Positions 1-5,121 of a stretch of 5,882 nucleotides of DNA are shown here, piece by piece. The notes under the pieces are model-generated. The model was not told where the DNA came from. It was given only the letters and a program-made list of their open reading frames with translations, and did not search any database. Position numbers and translations under genes: made by a program. Source of the stretch: Bacteroidales bacterium (GTDB taxonomy: Bacteria; Bacteroidota; Bacteroidia; Bacteroidales; DYOH01). Within the stretch, counting starts at the first letter, position 1, and each line of letters opens with the position of its first letter. The stretch lies in the NCBI GenBank assembly GCA_030632545.1, contig DAOVUO010000189.1:1-5882 (forward strand). The letters are read 5' to 3'.

Positions 1-130
1 AAATTAAGAAGCTAAGTTTATGTTCGGGCGCTTTTCCCCAGATATATACCTACAATTAATGAAAAGCTAAGCATGTAGAAAGCTCTCTGGTGGCATGTTT
101 GGACGCGGGTTCGATTCCCGCCGACTCCAC
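1..130 (+). ncRNA. ssrA: tmRNA (transfer-messenger RNA), 3' end, partial
   Basis: tmRNA rescues ribosomes stalled on mRNAs lacking a stop codon: its alanine-charged tRNA-like end enters the A site and a short internal reading frame then tags the peptide for proteolysis. Only the 3' part is present; the 5' half and the tag frame lie before the window. The T-arm is clear at 105-121 (stem GCGGG/CCCGC, loop TTCGATT), followed by the acceptor 3' strand CGACTCC and discriminator A at 122-129. Upstream, the run AAGCATGTAGAAAGCT (about 69-84) is the motif that precedes the tRNA-like domain in Bacteroidetes tmRNAs. The terminal CCA is not encoded: only its first C (130) matches and a T-run follows. 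An ordinary tRNA is excluded because no anticodon arm or D-arm lies at normal distance upstream. The 3' end of ssrA is a classic insertion target for mobile elements, which fits the accessory DNA downstream. Confidence 0.95.
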
Positions 131-151
131 TTTTTGCAAAAGCAATTAAAA

Positions 152-210
152 TCATTTATTACTTAGGCTTGAAAGTTAAGGGGTTAACTGAAAGTTTGAG
201 TAATAAATGA
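152..210 (+). other. Long 59-nt hairpin just downstream of ssrA
   Basis: Arms 152-170 and 192-210 pair over 19 positions: 12 perfect outer pairs, then a stretch with three G-U wobbles closed by CTT/AAG. Inside sits a second stem, AGTTAA (174-179) with TTAACT (184-189), around a GGGG loop. All three wobbles are G-U in a plus-strand transcript but would be A-C mismatches on the minus strand, so the fold suits RNA made in the ssrA direction. It may stabilise or end ssrA read-through transcripts. There is no clean T-tract after it, so a standard intrinsic terminator is not proven. Confidence 0.55.
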
Positions 211-276
211 GGCTTTAGTTTCCTGATTTTAGACAAAATGTTTCACTTAAGTTTCACTGAACTTAGAGCGTTGAAA

Positions 277-371
277 ATTACCAATTACCAATCACTGTTT
301 GTAAAATAATAGCAGTTTGTTTTTTTAGCGGAGCTATGAATGGTGGAACTGGTGAAAGTGTGGTGGCAAAA
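277..371 (+). repeat. Dispersed repeat, copy 1 (5' half, decayed)
   Basis: This copy begins with the heptads ATTACCA, ATTACCA, ATCACTG and continues through the family core TGTTTGTAAAATAATAGCA into the GCGGAGC..ATGAA stretch. It is more diverged than the others (for example TTTTTTAGCGGAGCTATGAA) and stops at about 371, directly against the stop codon of the PIN toxin gene. The 3' half of the family, with its hairpins and the terminal TTTAACTGGGG, is missing. The boundary is an estimate from alignment by eye with the copies at 3534 and 4421. Confidence 0.75.
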
Positions 372-779
372 CTATTTTAAAAAATCATCCATTGTTATTA
401 TTTTAGTAAGGCCAATTTGTTCTAAAATTAATAAATCTTCATCTCCTGTAATTAGGTAATCGGCATTGATACTTAAAGCTAATGATAATAAAAAATCATC
501 TTTAAGGTCTCTCGAAAGTTTAACTATTTTATCTATTACAGCTTCTACTAATAAGGGTTTTACATCTTCAAAAAAATTAAACTTATTTTTTATTTTTATA
601 AATTTCTTACGAGTTATCACTAGTTCATATTCGTTTATCAATTCTGTTGAATAATAAATATTAATTTTTTTATTGAAAACAAGATTGGCTACTTTTTTAC
701 GAGATATTTTGGAAATAAAAGCACTAATCCACCAGTTAGTATCTAAAATAATTTTATTCTTATTTTTTTTTCCTAGCAT
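372..779 (-). CDS. PIN-domain toxin (VapC-like RNase) of a type II toxin-antitoxin pair
   Basis: This 135-aa protein is a full-length small PIN-domain protein of the type annotated as 'putative toxin-antitoxin system toxin component, PIN family'. Such proteins are metal-dependent RNases whose acidic residues hold Mg2+ or Mn2+. All expected acidic positions are visible: D13 in ILDTNWW, E50 in ELINEYE, D94/D95 in KDDFLLSLA, and D113/D115 in TGDEDLL. The start ATG lies inside the 3' end of the upstream antitoxin gene (20-nt overlap, different frame), the translationally coupled layout usual for these pairs. Transcription presumably comes from the antitoxin promoter. The stop codon touches a copy of the dispersed repeat. 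The fragment at 3740-4152 is a related toxin sharing the NADYLITGDEDLL block. Intact reading frame and motifs suggest it is active; its RNA target cannot be read from sequence. Confidence 0.9.
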   Translation of the reverse strand: MLGKKNKNKIILDTNWWISAFISKISRKKVANLVFNKKINIYYSTELINEYELVITRKKFIKIKNKFNFFEDVKPLLVEAVIDKIVKLSRDLKDDFLLSLALSINADYLITGDEDLLILEQIGLTKIITMDDFLK

Positions 780-969
780 TTCTTACAGCTTTTACTTCAT
801 TCATAACCTCTTCTTCGCTAATTTCTTCATCTGGATATTTATCCCAATTTTTTTTAACTTTACTTTTAACTATATCAAACAACAATTTTCTTCTAAGTTC
901 AGCTTGTTCTTCCTTTGTTAGTTTTTTATAGGCTTTTAATACTGTATTAATTTCCTTTTCACGTATCAT
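760..969 (-). CDS. Small antitoxin partner of the PIN toxin
   Basis: This is a 69-aa, highly charged, probably helical protein upstream of and overlapping the PIN toxin. Position, size and coupling identify it as the antitoxin, expected to bind and block the toxin and possibly to repress the operon. The N-terminal half contains a helix with LTKEEQAELRRKLL (about residues 17-30). The C-terminal tail EEEVMNEVKAVRNARKKK is basic and resembles the tail of the other antitoxin here (EITKEVEIVRKKRDNAKK at 4139-4363), which suggests that the tail carries the toxin-binding part. I see no clear AbrB, RHH, Phd or HTH motif, so the antitoxin superfamily is left open. The start is well supported: AGGAGG at 975-980 lies 5 nt upstream of the ATG and a TATATTTG -7 box lies 20 nt upstream. 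Confidence 0.82.
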   Translation of the reverse strand: MIREKEINTVLKAYKKLTKEEQAELRRKLLFDIVKSKVKKNWDKYPDEEISEEEVMNEVKAVRNARKKK

Positions 970-997
970 AATTTCCTCCTGCTTTTATACAAATATA
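970..997 (-). promoter_or_regulatory. Promoter -7 box and ribosome binding site of the first TA operon
   Basis: On the minus strand TATATTTG (990-997) matches the Bacteroidetes -7 consensus TAnnTTTG. A strong AGGAGG (975-980) follows, before the ATG at 969. I do not see a convincing -33 TTG element. The box is embedded in a block nearly identical to the one upstream of the second TA operon. Confidence 0.7.
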
Positions 998-999
998 CG

Positions 1000-1034
1000 A
1001 AAAAAAGGCGAATAGAGTTGTTCTATTCGCCTTT
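1000..1034. terminator. Perfect 13-bp hairpin, possible bidirectional terminator or operator
   Basis: Arms 1004-1016 (AAAGGCGAATAGA) and 1022-1034 pair perfectly around GTTGT. On the minus strand the stem runs into seven T (complement of 1000-1006), so it is a good intrinsic terminator for transcription arriving from the right, placed directly before the -7 box of the antitoxin promoter. It would insulate the TA operon. On the plus strand GGGGTTTTT follows, a weaker tail. Its nearness to the promoter also allows an operator role. Confidence 0.6.
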
Positions 1035-1046
1035 GGGGTTTTTGAC

Positions 1047-1100
1047 TTATCAAGAATAAAGTAAACCAAAAAAGGAAACTTTTGGTTTACTAGTTGATAA
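1047..1100. other. Second long hairpin between TA operon and repeat copy 2
   Basis: The inner stem AGTAAACCAAAA (1060-1071) pairs perfectly with 1080-1091. The outer arms TTATCAA (1047-1053) and TTGATAA (1094-1100) add seven pairs across a small internal loop. No long T-tract follows on either strand. Together with the hairpin at 1004-1034, this gives two strong stem-loops within 100 bp in otherwise empty DNA. Function is unknown. Confidence 0.5.
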
Positions 1101-1131
1101 CTTATTTTGTTAATAAGTATATTTTGATGAA

Positions 1132-1279
1132 ATTTTGTTTCTTCAGCGAAGCGATGAACAGCGGAACTTGAATTATTGTGATGGCATTTTGAGGCAGAGC
1201 CTCTAGGAATAGTCAGACGGAGGCTGTAGCCATCCGCCTAACGCAATTTTGATTTTAGACAACCTCAGTTTAACTGGGG
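1132..1279 (+). repeat. Dispersed repeat, copy 2 (3' three quarters)
   Basis: This copy starts at ATTTTGTTTCTTCAGCGAAG, lacking the heptads and the TGTTTGTAAAATAATAGC core, and runs to the family's 3' end TTTAACTGGGG. By eye it differs from copy 4 at about 8 of 148 positions. Possible stems: GAGGC-AGA-GCCTC (1191-1203); CGGAGGC with GCCATCCG (bulged A); and the terminal CCTCAGT-TTA-ACTGGGG. It abuts the truncated EamA transporter remnant directly, so its end marks a rearrangement junction. Confidence 0.88.
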
Positions 1280-1861
1280 GCTGGCTATTAAATGGACGAA
1301 ACTATGAATTTGCAAAGTGTAGTGGGCATGATTTTAACGTTATCAGGAATCATAATGATTGTTCTTCATAAGAAAAAAGATGCAGAAAATAACAAAATGA
1401 GAATAGCTTTAAATTATTCGCTAACAGGCTTATTGTTAGCACTTGGCGGCTCGCTTGGACAAGCTGGCGGATTGGTTTTAAGCAAATATGGAATGGGCGA
1501 TTATAATGCAATTGCTGCAACGCAAATACGTGTTATTGTGGGTTTTGTATCTTTTGGTGCTTTAATAGCTTTAAGGAGCAAATGGAAAACTCTTTGGCTT
1601 GTTATTAAAAACCGAAAAAAAATGAATTCCATTTCTATTGGTGCTATTTTTGGTCCTTTTTTAGGCGTTTATTTCTCCTTGCTTTCTGTACAGCACACAA
1701 GTACAGGTATTGCCTCAACTATTATGTCAATAGTTCCAATTTTGATAATTCCGCCTGCTATTTTTCTCTTTAACGAATAAGTTACCGTTAAAGAAATAAT
1801 TGGCTCATTTATAACTGTTTTTGGTGTTGCCTTTTTCTTTTTAGATATTTCGTTTTTGTAA
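1280..1861 (+). pseudogene. EamA/DMT-family membrane transporter remnant (5'-truncated, internal stop)
   Basis: The readable frame 1292-1780 gives 162 aa of a drug/metabolite-transporter-superfamily permease. It covers the end of the first EamA repeat (LQSVVGMILTLSG) and most of the second, with about five hydrophobic segments. An in-frame TAA at 1778-1780 interrupts FNE|VTVKEIIGSF; the same frame then runs on for another segment (GSFITVFGVAFFFLD) to a second TAA at 1859-1861. The first stop is therefore probably a nonsense mutation, with Lys AAA to TAA the simplest guess. About the first 110-120 residues of a usual ~300-aa protein are absent: coding similarity begins right after the repeat at 1132-1279, with no promoter. 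The ATG at 1292 (MDETMNLQ) is an internal Met, not a true start. Substrate cannot be told. The two lesions make this a pseudogene. Confidence 0.85.
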
Positions 1862-1865
1862 ATTA

Positions 1866-1913
1866 GATAAAGAAAAAGCCTATTAGAAGAAACTAAATTT
1901 CAGCTAATAGGCT
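1866..1913 (-). terminator. Intrinsic terminator of the 433-aa lipoprotein gene
   Basis: A perfect 10-bp stem, AGCCTATTAG (1877-1886) with CTAATAGGCT (1904-1913), has a 17-nt loop. On the minus strand it is followed at once by TTTTTCTTTATC. It begins about 21 nt after the stop codon of the lipoprotein gene at 1935. Confidence 0.8.
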
Positions 1914-1934
1914 GTTTCAAAAACTTTATTTATA

Positions 1935-3236
1935 TTATTTAATTATAAATAAACCTAATTGCTCCTCGCTTGCTGAAATTAATTCCCAGCCTGTAACAGA
2001 TTGAACATTGTCCTTACTTGCAAAAATTCTCCATCGGTAAATTGTATTAAGCTCAAGTTCAGAAATTGTTGCGTTTCCATCAGAATTGAACACAATACTT
2101 AATTGATCTTTTGATATTACAATATTTTTCACCAAAGTAGCACCTTCGCCGCTAAAACCACCCCAAATAACATTACCATTAATGTCAGATACTTCAATTA
2201 CATAATCACTAGTGCTTGAATATCCTACCCATGAAAATGTGGGTGTTGTTTCTGTAGTTTCAAGTGGTAAAGTTGTAGTTGATTCATTGCTTGGGCTAGT
2301 AAGAGTAACTGCACCAGTAACACTAAAAGCTAAGGTAATTACGTCGTTATTAATGATTACAATTGGCTCGCCATTTTTAACAATCCAATCGGGGTCAACA
2401 ACATAAGTGTCATTACTGAATGATGCACGTGCAATGTAAGTACCATTAGGCACATTTGAAATAGTGTACGCTCCACTTACAGTAGTTGTAGTTAAGCCTG
2501 GTATTGTTTCTTTAGTTATTAAGTGAGTTAAAGCTACATCAACTTCGCCATTGTCTGTTGCCAAAAAGGTAACTGTTCCTGAAACTTCGCCCGAAGCATC
2601 AGCTGTCATAGTTAAGTTGTTGTCAGCACTTTCAGTATTACTACTAACGCTTGCACTTACTTCATTTGAATTATATGTTGCCATATATGCCATTACATTA
2701 TATGTTTCAGCAGGCACATTGTAAATAAAATAAACTCCATCACCATCGGTTACTGAAGAGTATGCATTATTTCCATTTACTGCCACAATCAGTGCGCCAA
2801 CTACTACTTCTTCGCCATTCATTACTTTTCCTGTAATACTTCCACCACTAGTTATAGGGCTGGCTTGCATATTGTAATCGGTAATTGTTTCTTCGCCTAC
2901 AACAACAGTTACCGATATTGGTGTTGTTCCAAGTGCTGGAATTCCCAAATACGATTGTTTATTTAGGTTCAAATAATAAGTACCTGGGTCTAATTCAACT
3001 GTGTAAGCTCCAGTAATATCTGTTGATATTGTATTGCTAGTTGGTGAGTTTGTTTCTGAATTGTAAACAATTATTCTCACACCCTCAATAGGCTCATTAG
3101 TGGCTGCATCGTAAACAACTCCGTTTAAATGTCCTGTTGTTGGTTCTGGTTCTGATTCCTCATCTTTTTTGCAAGCACTTAAAACTCCAAAAATCATTAC
3201 CAGCAAAAAGCCTAACTTCAAAATATCTTTTGTCAT
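1935..3236 (-). CDS. Surface lipoprotein with three carboxypeptidase-regulatory-like (beta-sandwich) repeats
   Basis: This 433-aa exported lipoprotein has an N-terminal signal peptide (hydrophobic 8-20) ending in a lipobox LSAC with lipidated Cys22. The following KKDEE resembles the Bacteroidetes lipoprotein export signal, so the protein is probably on the outer face of the outer membrane. Three CarboxypepD_reg-like/CNA-B-like domains follow: about 35-125 (GVVYDAATNEPIEGV..TGAYTVELDPGTYYL), 131-212 (GKVMNGEEVVVGA..DGVYFIYNVPAETY) and 216-300 (GTVTFLATDNGEV..GAYTISNVPNGTY). About 310-433 looks fibronectin-III-like (PTFSWVGYSSTSDYVIEVSD..TIYRWRIFA). No catalytic residues are visible, so a binding, structural or adhesive role is inferred; the ligand is unknown. 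It is monocistronic, with its own terminator and no recognisable SD, which is common in this phylum. It is intact, unlike its neighbours, and is the only large gene in the window. Confidence 0.88.
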   Translation of the reverse strand: MTKDILKLGFLLVMIFGVLSACKKDEESEPEPTTGHLNGVVYDAATNEPIEGVRIIVYNSETNSPTSNTISTDITGAYTVELDPGTYYLNLNKQSYLGIPALGTTPISVTVVVGEETITDYNMQASPITSGGSITGKVMNGEEVVVGALIVAVNGNNAYSSVTDGDGVYFIYNVPAETYNVMAYMATYNSNEVSASVSSNTESADNNLTMTADASGEVSGTVTFLATDNGEVDVALTHLITKETIPGLTTTTVSGAYTISNVPNGTYIARASFSNDTYVVDPDWIVKNGEPIVIINNDVITLAFSVTGAVTLTSPSNESTTTLPLETTETTPTFSWVGYSSTSDYVIEVSDINGNVIWGGFSGEGATLVKNIVISKDQLSIVFNSDGNATISELELNTIYRWRIFASKDNVQSVTGWELISASEEQLGLFIIK

Positions 3237-3368
3237 GTTTTAATTTTTTAAATTGTTTTTAGATTGAATTACTTTTCTTTGAAACGTAACACACAGCATT
3301 TAGGTTTCTTTTTTATTGTTAAATAATATTAAACTTTAAATTGAGCAATTACAAACTTTGAAAATTAC

Positions 3369-3531
3369 TAAGGGATTGTGATGGAATAAATTGACAATTT
3401 TAAGCCAAGTTATTTTATTTTTTAACAAGTTGAAAAATCTGCGAATAGCGAGCTATTTAAAGAATTTTCAAGGAAGTTAAAAGGCAAAAGAACAAGTTGA
3501 AAGCGTCAAGTTATTTCGGAACAGTCCCTAA
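3369..3531. mobile_element. MITE-like element with imperfect inverted ends and TAA target duplication
   Basis: An element of about 157 bp (3372-3528) starts GGGATTGTGATGGAATAA and its complement starts GGGACTGTTCCGAAATAA. Taking 28 nt from each side (3368-3395 against 3505-3532), 21 positions match, including a shared TTGAC further in. TAA directly flanks both ends (3369-3371 and 3529-3531), as expected for a 3-bp target duplication. There is no ORF inside, so it would be non-autonomous. A 3-bp TNA duplication is typical of some IS5-related groups, but I cannot name the parent IS. Inside lies a small palindrome, AATAGCGAGCTATT. It occupies most of the otherwise empty gap upstream of the lipoprotein gene. 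Confidence 0.5.
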
Positions 3532-3533
3532 GT

Positions 3534-3730
3534 GTTACTGATTACCAATTATCAATCACCAATCACTGTTTGTAAAATAATAGCATTTTGTTTCATCAGC
3601 GGAGCGATGAACAGCGGAACTTGAATTATTGCGATGGTATTTTGAGGCAGAGCCACTAGGAGTAGTCAGACGGAGGCTGTAACCATCCACCAAACGCAAT
3701 TGTGATTTTAGACAGCCTCGGTTTAACAGG
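3534..3730 (+). repeat. Dispersed repeat, copy 3 (full length, 197 bp)
   Basis: This full copy runs from GTTACTG and the heptads ATTACCA, ATTATCA, ATCACCA, ATCACTG through the core and the AGTCAGACGGAGGCTGTA block to GTTTAACAGG. By eye it differs from copy 4 at about 11 positions plus 2 nt at the end. Several changes break the putative stems without compensation (GCCAC for GCCTC, TAACC for TAGCC), so it looks like a decaying copy. It lies between the MITE-like element and the stop codon of the second PIN gene, 9 bp away. Confidence 0.93.
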
Positions 3731-3739
3731 TAACAAAAA

Positions 3740-4152
3740 TTAAATCTTTTTTGAAAATTCGATATAGCTAAGAATATCTGTTTGATAGATGTTTTTTATT
3801 ACTAACAAATCTTCATCACCCGTAATTAAATAGTCCGCATTTGAATCTTTTGCTAAAGCCAATAAAAAATTATCTTTTGGGTCTCGACACAAATTTACTG
3901 TTGATTTCACTTTTACAATTTTGCTACAACAATCAATTACATCCAAAACTTTCTGAATATCTTCTTTTTTGAAATACTTAACAAACTTAGGGAGTGCAGC
4001 GACTTCCAAAAATTCTTCAATAAGTTCACTGCTAAAAATAAATATAACTTTATCGTTCTTAAAAAGATAATCTAATTTTCGTAAGCGTTTCGATATTAAA
4101 AAGCTTATCCAAAGATTTGTATAACAATTATCTTAATGCTATTTTTTTGCAT
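3740..4152 (-). pseudogene. PIN-domain toxin (VapC-like), broken by a 1-nt deletion at the catalytic Asp codon
   Basis: From the ATG at 4152, which overlaps the antitoxin end by 14 nt, the frame reads MQKNSIKIIV and then IQIFG-stop (TAA at 4105-4107). Inserting one base between 4123 and 4122 turns GTT-ATACAAAT into GTT-GAT-ACA-AAT and restores IKIIVDTNLWIS, the PIN motif I. The frame then stays open to 3740 (SSELIEEFLEVA.., RDPKDNFLLALA, NADYLITGDEDLL), about 137 aa in all, matching the 135-aa intact toxin at 372-779. The missing base is in the codon of the first metal-binding Asp, so the toxin would be neither complete nor catalytic. A downstream ATG at 4009 would give only an 89-aa C-terminal piece lacking motif I. 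Inactivation with the antitoxin retained is a common fate of TA pairs; a sequencing error is the alternative. Confidence 0.88.
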
Positions 4153-4363
4153 TATCTCTTTTTTTTCTTACTATTTCTACCTCTTTTGTAATTTCATCGA
4201 TACTGATTGTCTTTCCCTTAGTACTTCTGAATTTCTTAAGTAACTGCTTAAATTCTGTTCTTTTATCACTTTTTGTAATGAATTTAATAAGTTTAAGGTT
4301 GGCCAATTCCTGAAGTAGTTTTTTAGCCTTTGGATTAAGTATTTCAATTTCAAAAATATCCAT
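4139..4363 (-). CDS. Antitoxin partner of the broken PIN toxin
   Basis: This 74-aa charged helical protein starts MDIFEIEILNPKAKKLL, ends VEIVRKKRDNAKK, and overlaps the toxin start by 14 nt. It belongs to the small Bacteroidetes proteins found upstream of PIN toxins. Its C-terminal EITKEVEIVRKKR resembles the tail of the first antitoxin (VMNEVKAVRNARKKK) while the N-termini differ. I chose ATG 4363. A longer frame exists from a TTG at 4384, but that codon lies inside the TATATTTG promoter box and would have no leader; ATG 4363 sits 18 nt from the box, matching the other two operons. The leader has no AGGAGG and is A-rich. The frame is intact although its toxin is broken, so it could still bind a related toxin such as the one at 372-779, which I infer only from the tail similarity. 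Confidence 0.75.
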   Translation of the reverse strand: MDIFEIEILNPKAKKLLQELANLKLIKFITKSDKRTEFKQLLKKFRSTKGKTISIDEITKEVEIVRKKRDNAKK

Positions 4364-4389
4364 AATAATTTTCTTTTTACACAAATATA
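4364..4389 (-). promoter_or_regulatory. Promoter -7 box of the second TA operon
   Basis: TATATTTG on the minus strand (4382-4389) lies 18 nt before the ATG at 4363. The block CAAATATACGAAAAAAAGG (4382-4400) is identical to 990-1008 upstream of the first TA operon, and similarity continues through GAATAG. The hairpin intact at 1004-1034 is damaged here: only AATAG/CTATT remains, and its right arm is replaced by the start of repeat copy 4. Confidence 0.68.
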
Positions 4390-4420
4390 CGAAAAAAAGG
4401 TGAATAGTTTTTTGCTATTT

Positions 4421-4619
4421 GTTACTGATTACCAATTATCAATCACCAATCACTGTTTGTAAAATAATAGCATTTTGTTTCTTCAGCGAAGCGATGAACA
4501 GCGGAACTTGAATTATTGCAATGGTATTTTGAAGCAGAGCCTCTAGTAATAGTCAGACGGAGGCTGTAGCCATCCGCCTAACGCAATTGTGATTTTAGAC
4601 AGCCTCGGTTTAACTGGGG
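4421..4619 (+). repeat. Dispersed repeat, copy 4 (full length, 199 bp; best reference copy)
   Basis: The five-heptad start (GTTACTG, ATTACCA, ATTATCA, ATCACCA, ATCACTG; 4421-4455) is followed by TGTTTGTAAAATAATAGCA, the GCGAAGCGATGAACAGCGG block, AGTCAGACGGAGGCTGTAGC, GCCTAACGC and the end hairpin CCTCGGT-TTA-ACTGGGG (4603-4619). No protein-coding frame is conserved across the copies on either strand. It separates the second PIN module from the DUF4160/DUF2442 module and accounts for most of the 287-bp gap between 4364 and 4650. Confidence 0.93.
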
Positions 4620-4650
4620 AAATTTAATAAAAAATGATAGAAAATAATGT

Positions 4651-5121
4651 TTAAAAAAACGAAAAAAGTTGTTTCGCTACTTGCATTGTAATGCTTGTTT
4701 TTTGTTTTTCTATACTAGATAATTTACTTACAGATATTTTAAGTTTTTTAGCTAATTGCTCTTGAGTAAGATTATTTTGCTGCCTAATAAAAATAGTTAA
4801 TTCTGATATATTTGGATACCAAGCTTTGCTGCTTTTGTAAATAGTATCGCCACCAATTGAATAATAATCGTTTATTTCAATATTCTGAATTGTTTTTTTA
4901 TAAGGTAGTTTTTTCCATTTTAAACCATTATCAACAAATACACTTGAAAATATTTTATTGTCTTTTAGTTTATTGGCATGTAAAATTGATGGGTTTAGCT
5001 TTAGAAAATCCGAAAAATCAACATAACCAAATTCATCGGTATTGAAATATAAATACAATACAAAATTATCTCTTTTAATAATAGACTTTACTGTTGGAAT
5101 TATGTTTAAAGAAGTTTTCAT
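4651..5121 (-). CDS. DUF2442 domain protein with C-terminal XRE-type helix-turn-helix
   Basis: This is a 156-aa two-part protein. Residues 1 to about 95 match the DUF2442 pattern (VKSIIKRDNFVLYLYFN.., a YVDFSDFL core, GLKWKKLP, DYYSIGG). Residues about 105-156 form a lambda-repressor-type HTH (LTIFIRQQNNLTQEQLAKKL, then SVSKLSSIEKQKTSITM). It is probably a DNA-binding regulator, likely the antitoxin-like member of a DUF4160/DUF2442 pair and an autorepressor of its operon. That role is inferred: adjacency of these two domains is common in bacteria, but I know of no firm functional proof. Its ATG overlaps the TGA of the DUF4160 frame (ATGA), so translation should be coupled to the upstream gene, which carries a frameshift. 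The HTH ends at the C-terminus with no further domain. Confidence 0.85.
   Translation of the reverse strand: MKTSLNIIPTVKSIIKRDNFVLYLYFNTDEFGYVDFSDFLKLNPSILHANKLKDNKIFSSVFVDNGLKWKKLPYKKTIQNIEINDYYSIGGDTIYKSSKAWYPNISELTIFIRQQNNLTQEQLAKKLKISVSKLSSIEKQKTSITMQVAKQLFSFF

Noticed and set aside
131..146. Small hairpin TTGC-AAAA-GCAA right after ssrA as a terminator.
   Set aside because: The stem is only four pairs and has no T-tract after it; the T-run before it follows the tmRNA T-arm and acceptor instead.
225..236. GATTTTAGACAA matching the 3' part of the dispersed repeat (as at 1251-1262), perhaps another repeat fragment.
   Set aside because: Only 12 bp match and flanking bases do not align, so chance in AT-rich DNA is likely.
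277..303. CRISPR-like or iteron-like array from the heptads near 277, 3534, 4421 and 5571.
   Set aside because: Units are 7 bp, contiguous, few and without spacers, and no cas or rep gene is present; they are the 5' edge of a dispersed repeat.
466..921. Plus-strand reading frames opposite the first TA operon (for example 466-654 and 673-921).
   Set aside because: They lie antisense to well-supported PIN and antitoxin genes, have no start signals, and their composition mirrors the complementary strand.
1236..1274. Integron attC site: GCCTAAC (1236-1242; also 4576-4582) and GTTTAAC (1268-1274) fit RYYYAAC.
   Set aside because: Both motifs have the same orientation, so the inverted RYYYAAC...GTTRRRY pair is missing, and no integron integrase is present. 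The repeat is cassette-like in layout only.
2212..2406. Plus-strand reading frame inside the lipoprotein gene.
   Set aside because: It is a shadow of the intact 433-aa minus-strand gene, with no promoter or recognisable protein features.
4364..4384. Longer antitoxin start at a TTG (4384) giving seven extra residues.
   Set aside because: The TTG lies within the TATATTTG promoter box, so the codon would be upstream of any transcript start from that promoter.
4857..5045. Plus-strand frame opposite the DUF2442-HTH gene.
   Set aside because: It is antisense to a gene with two recognisable domains; no independent support.
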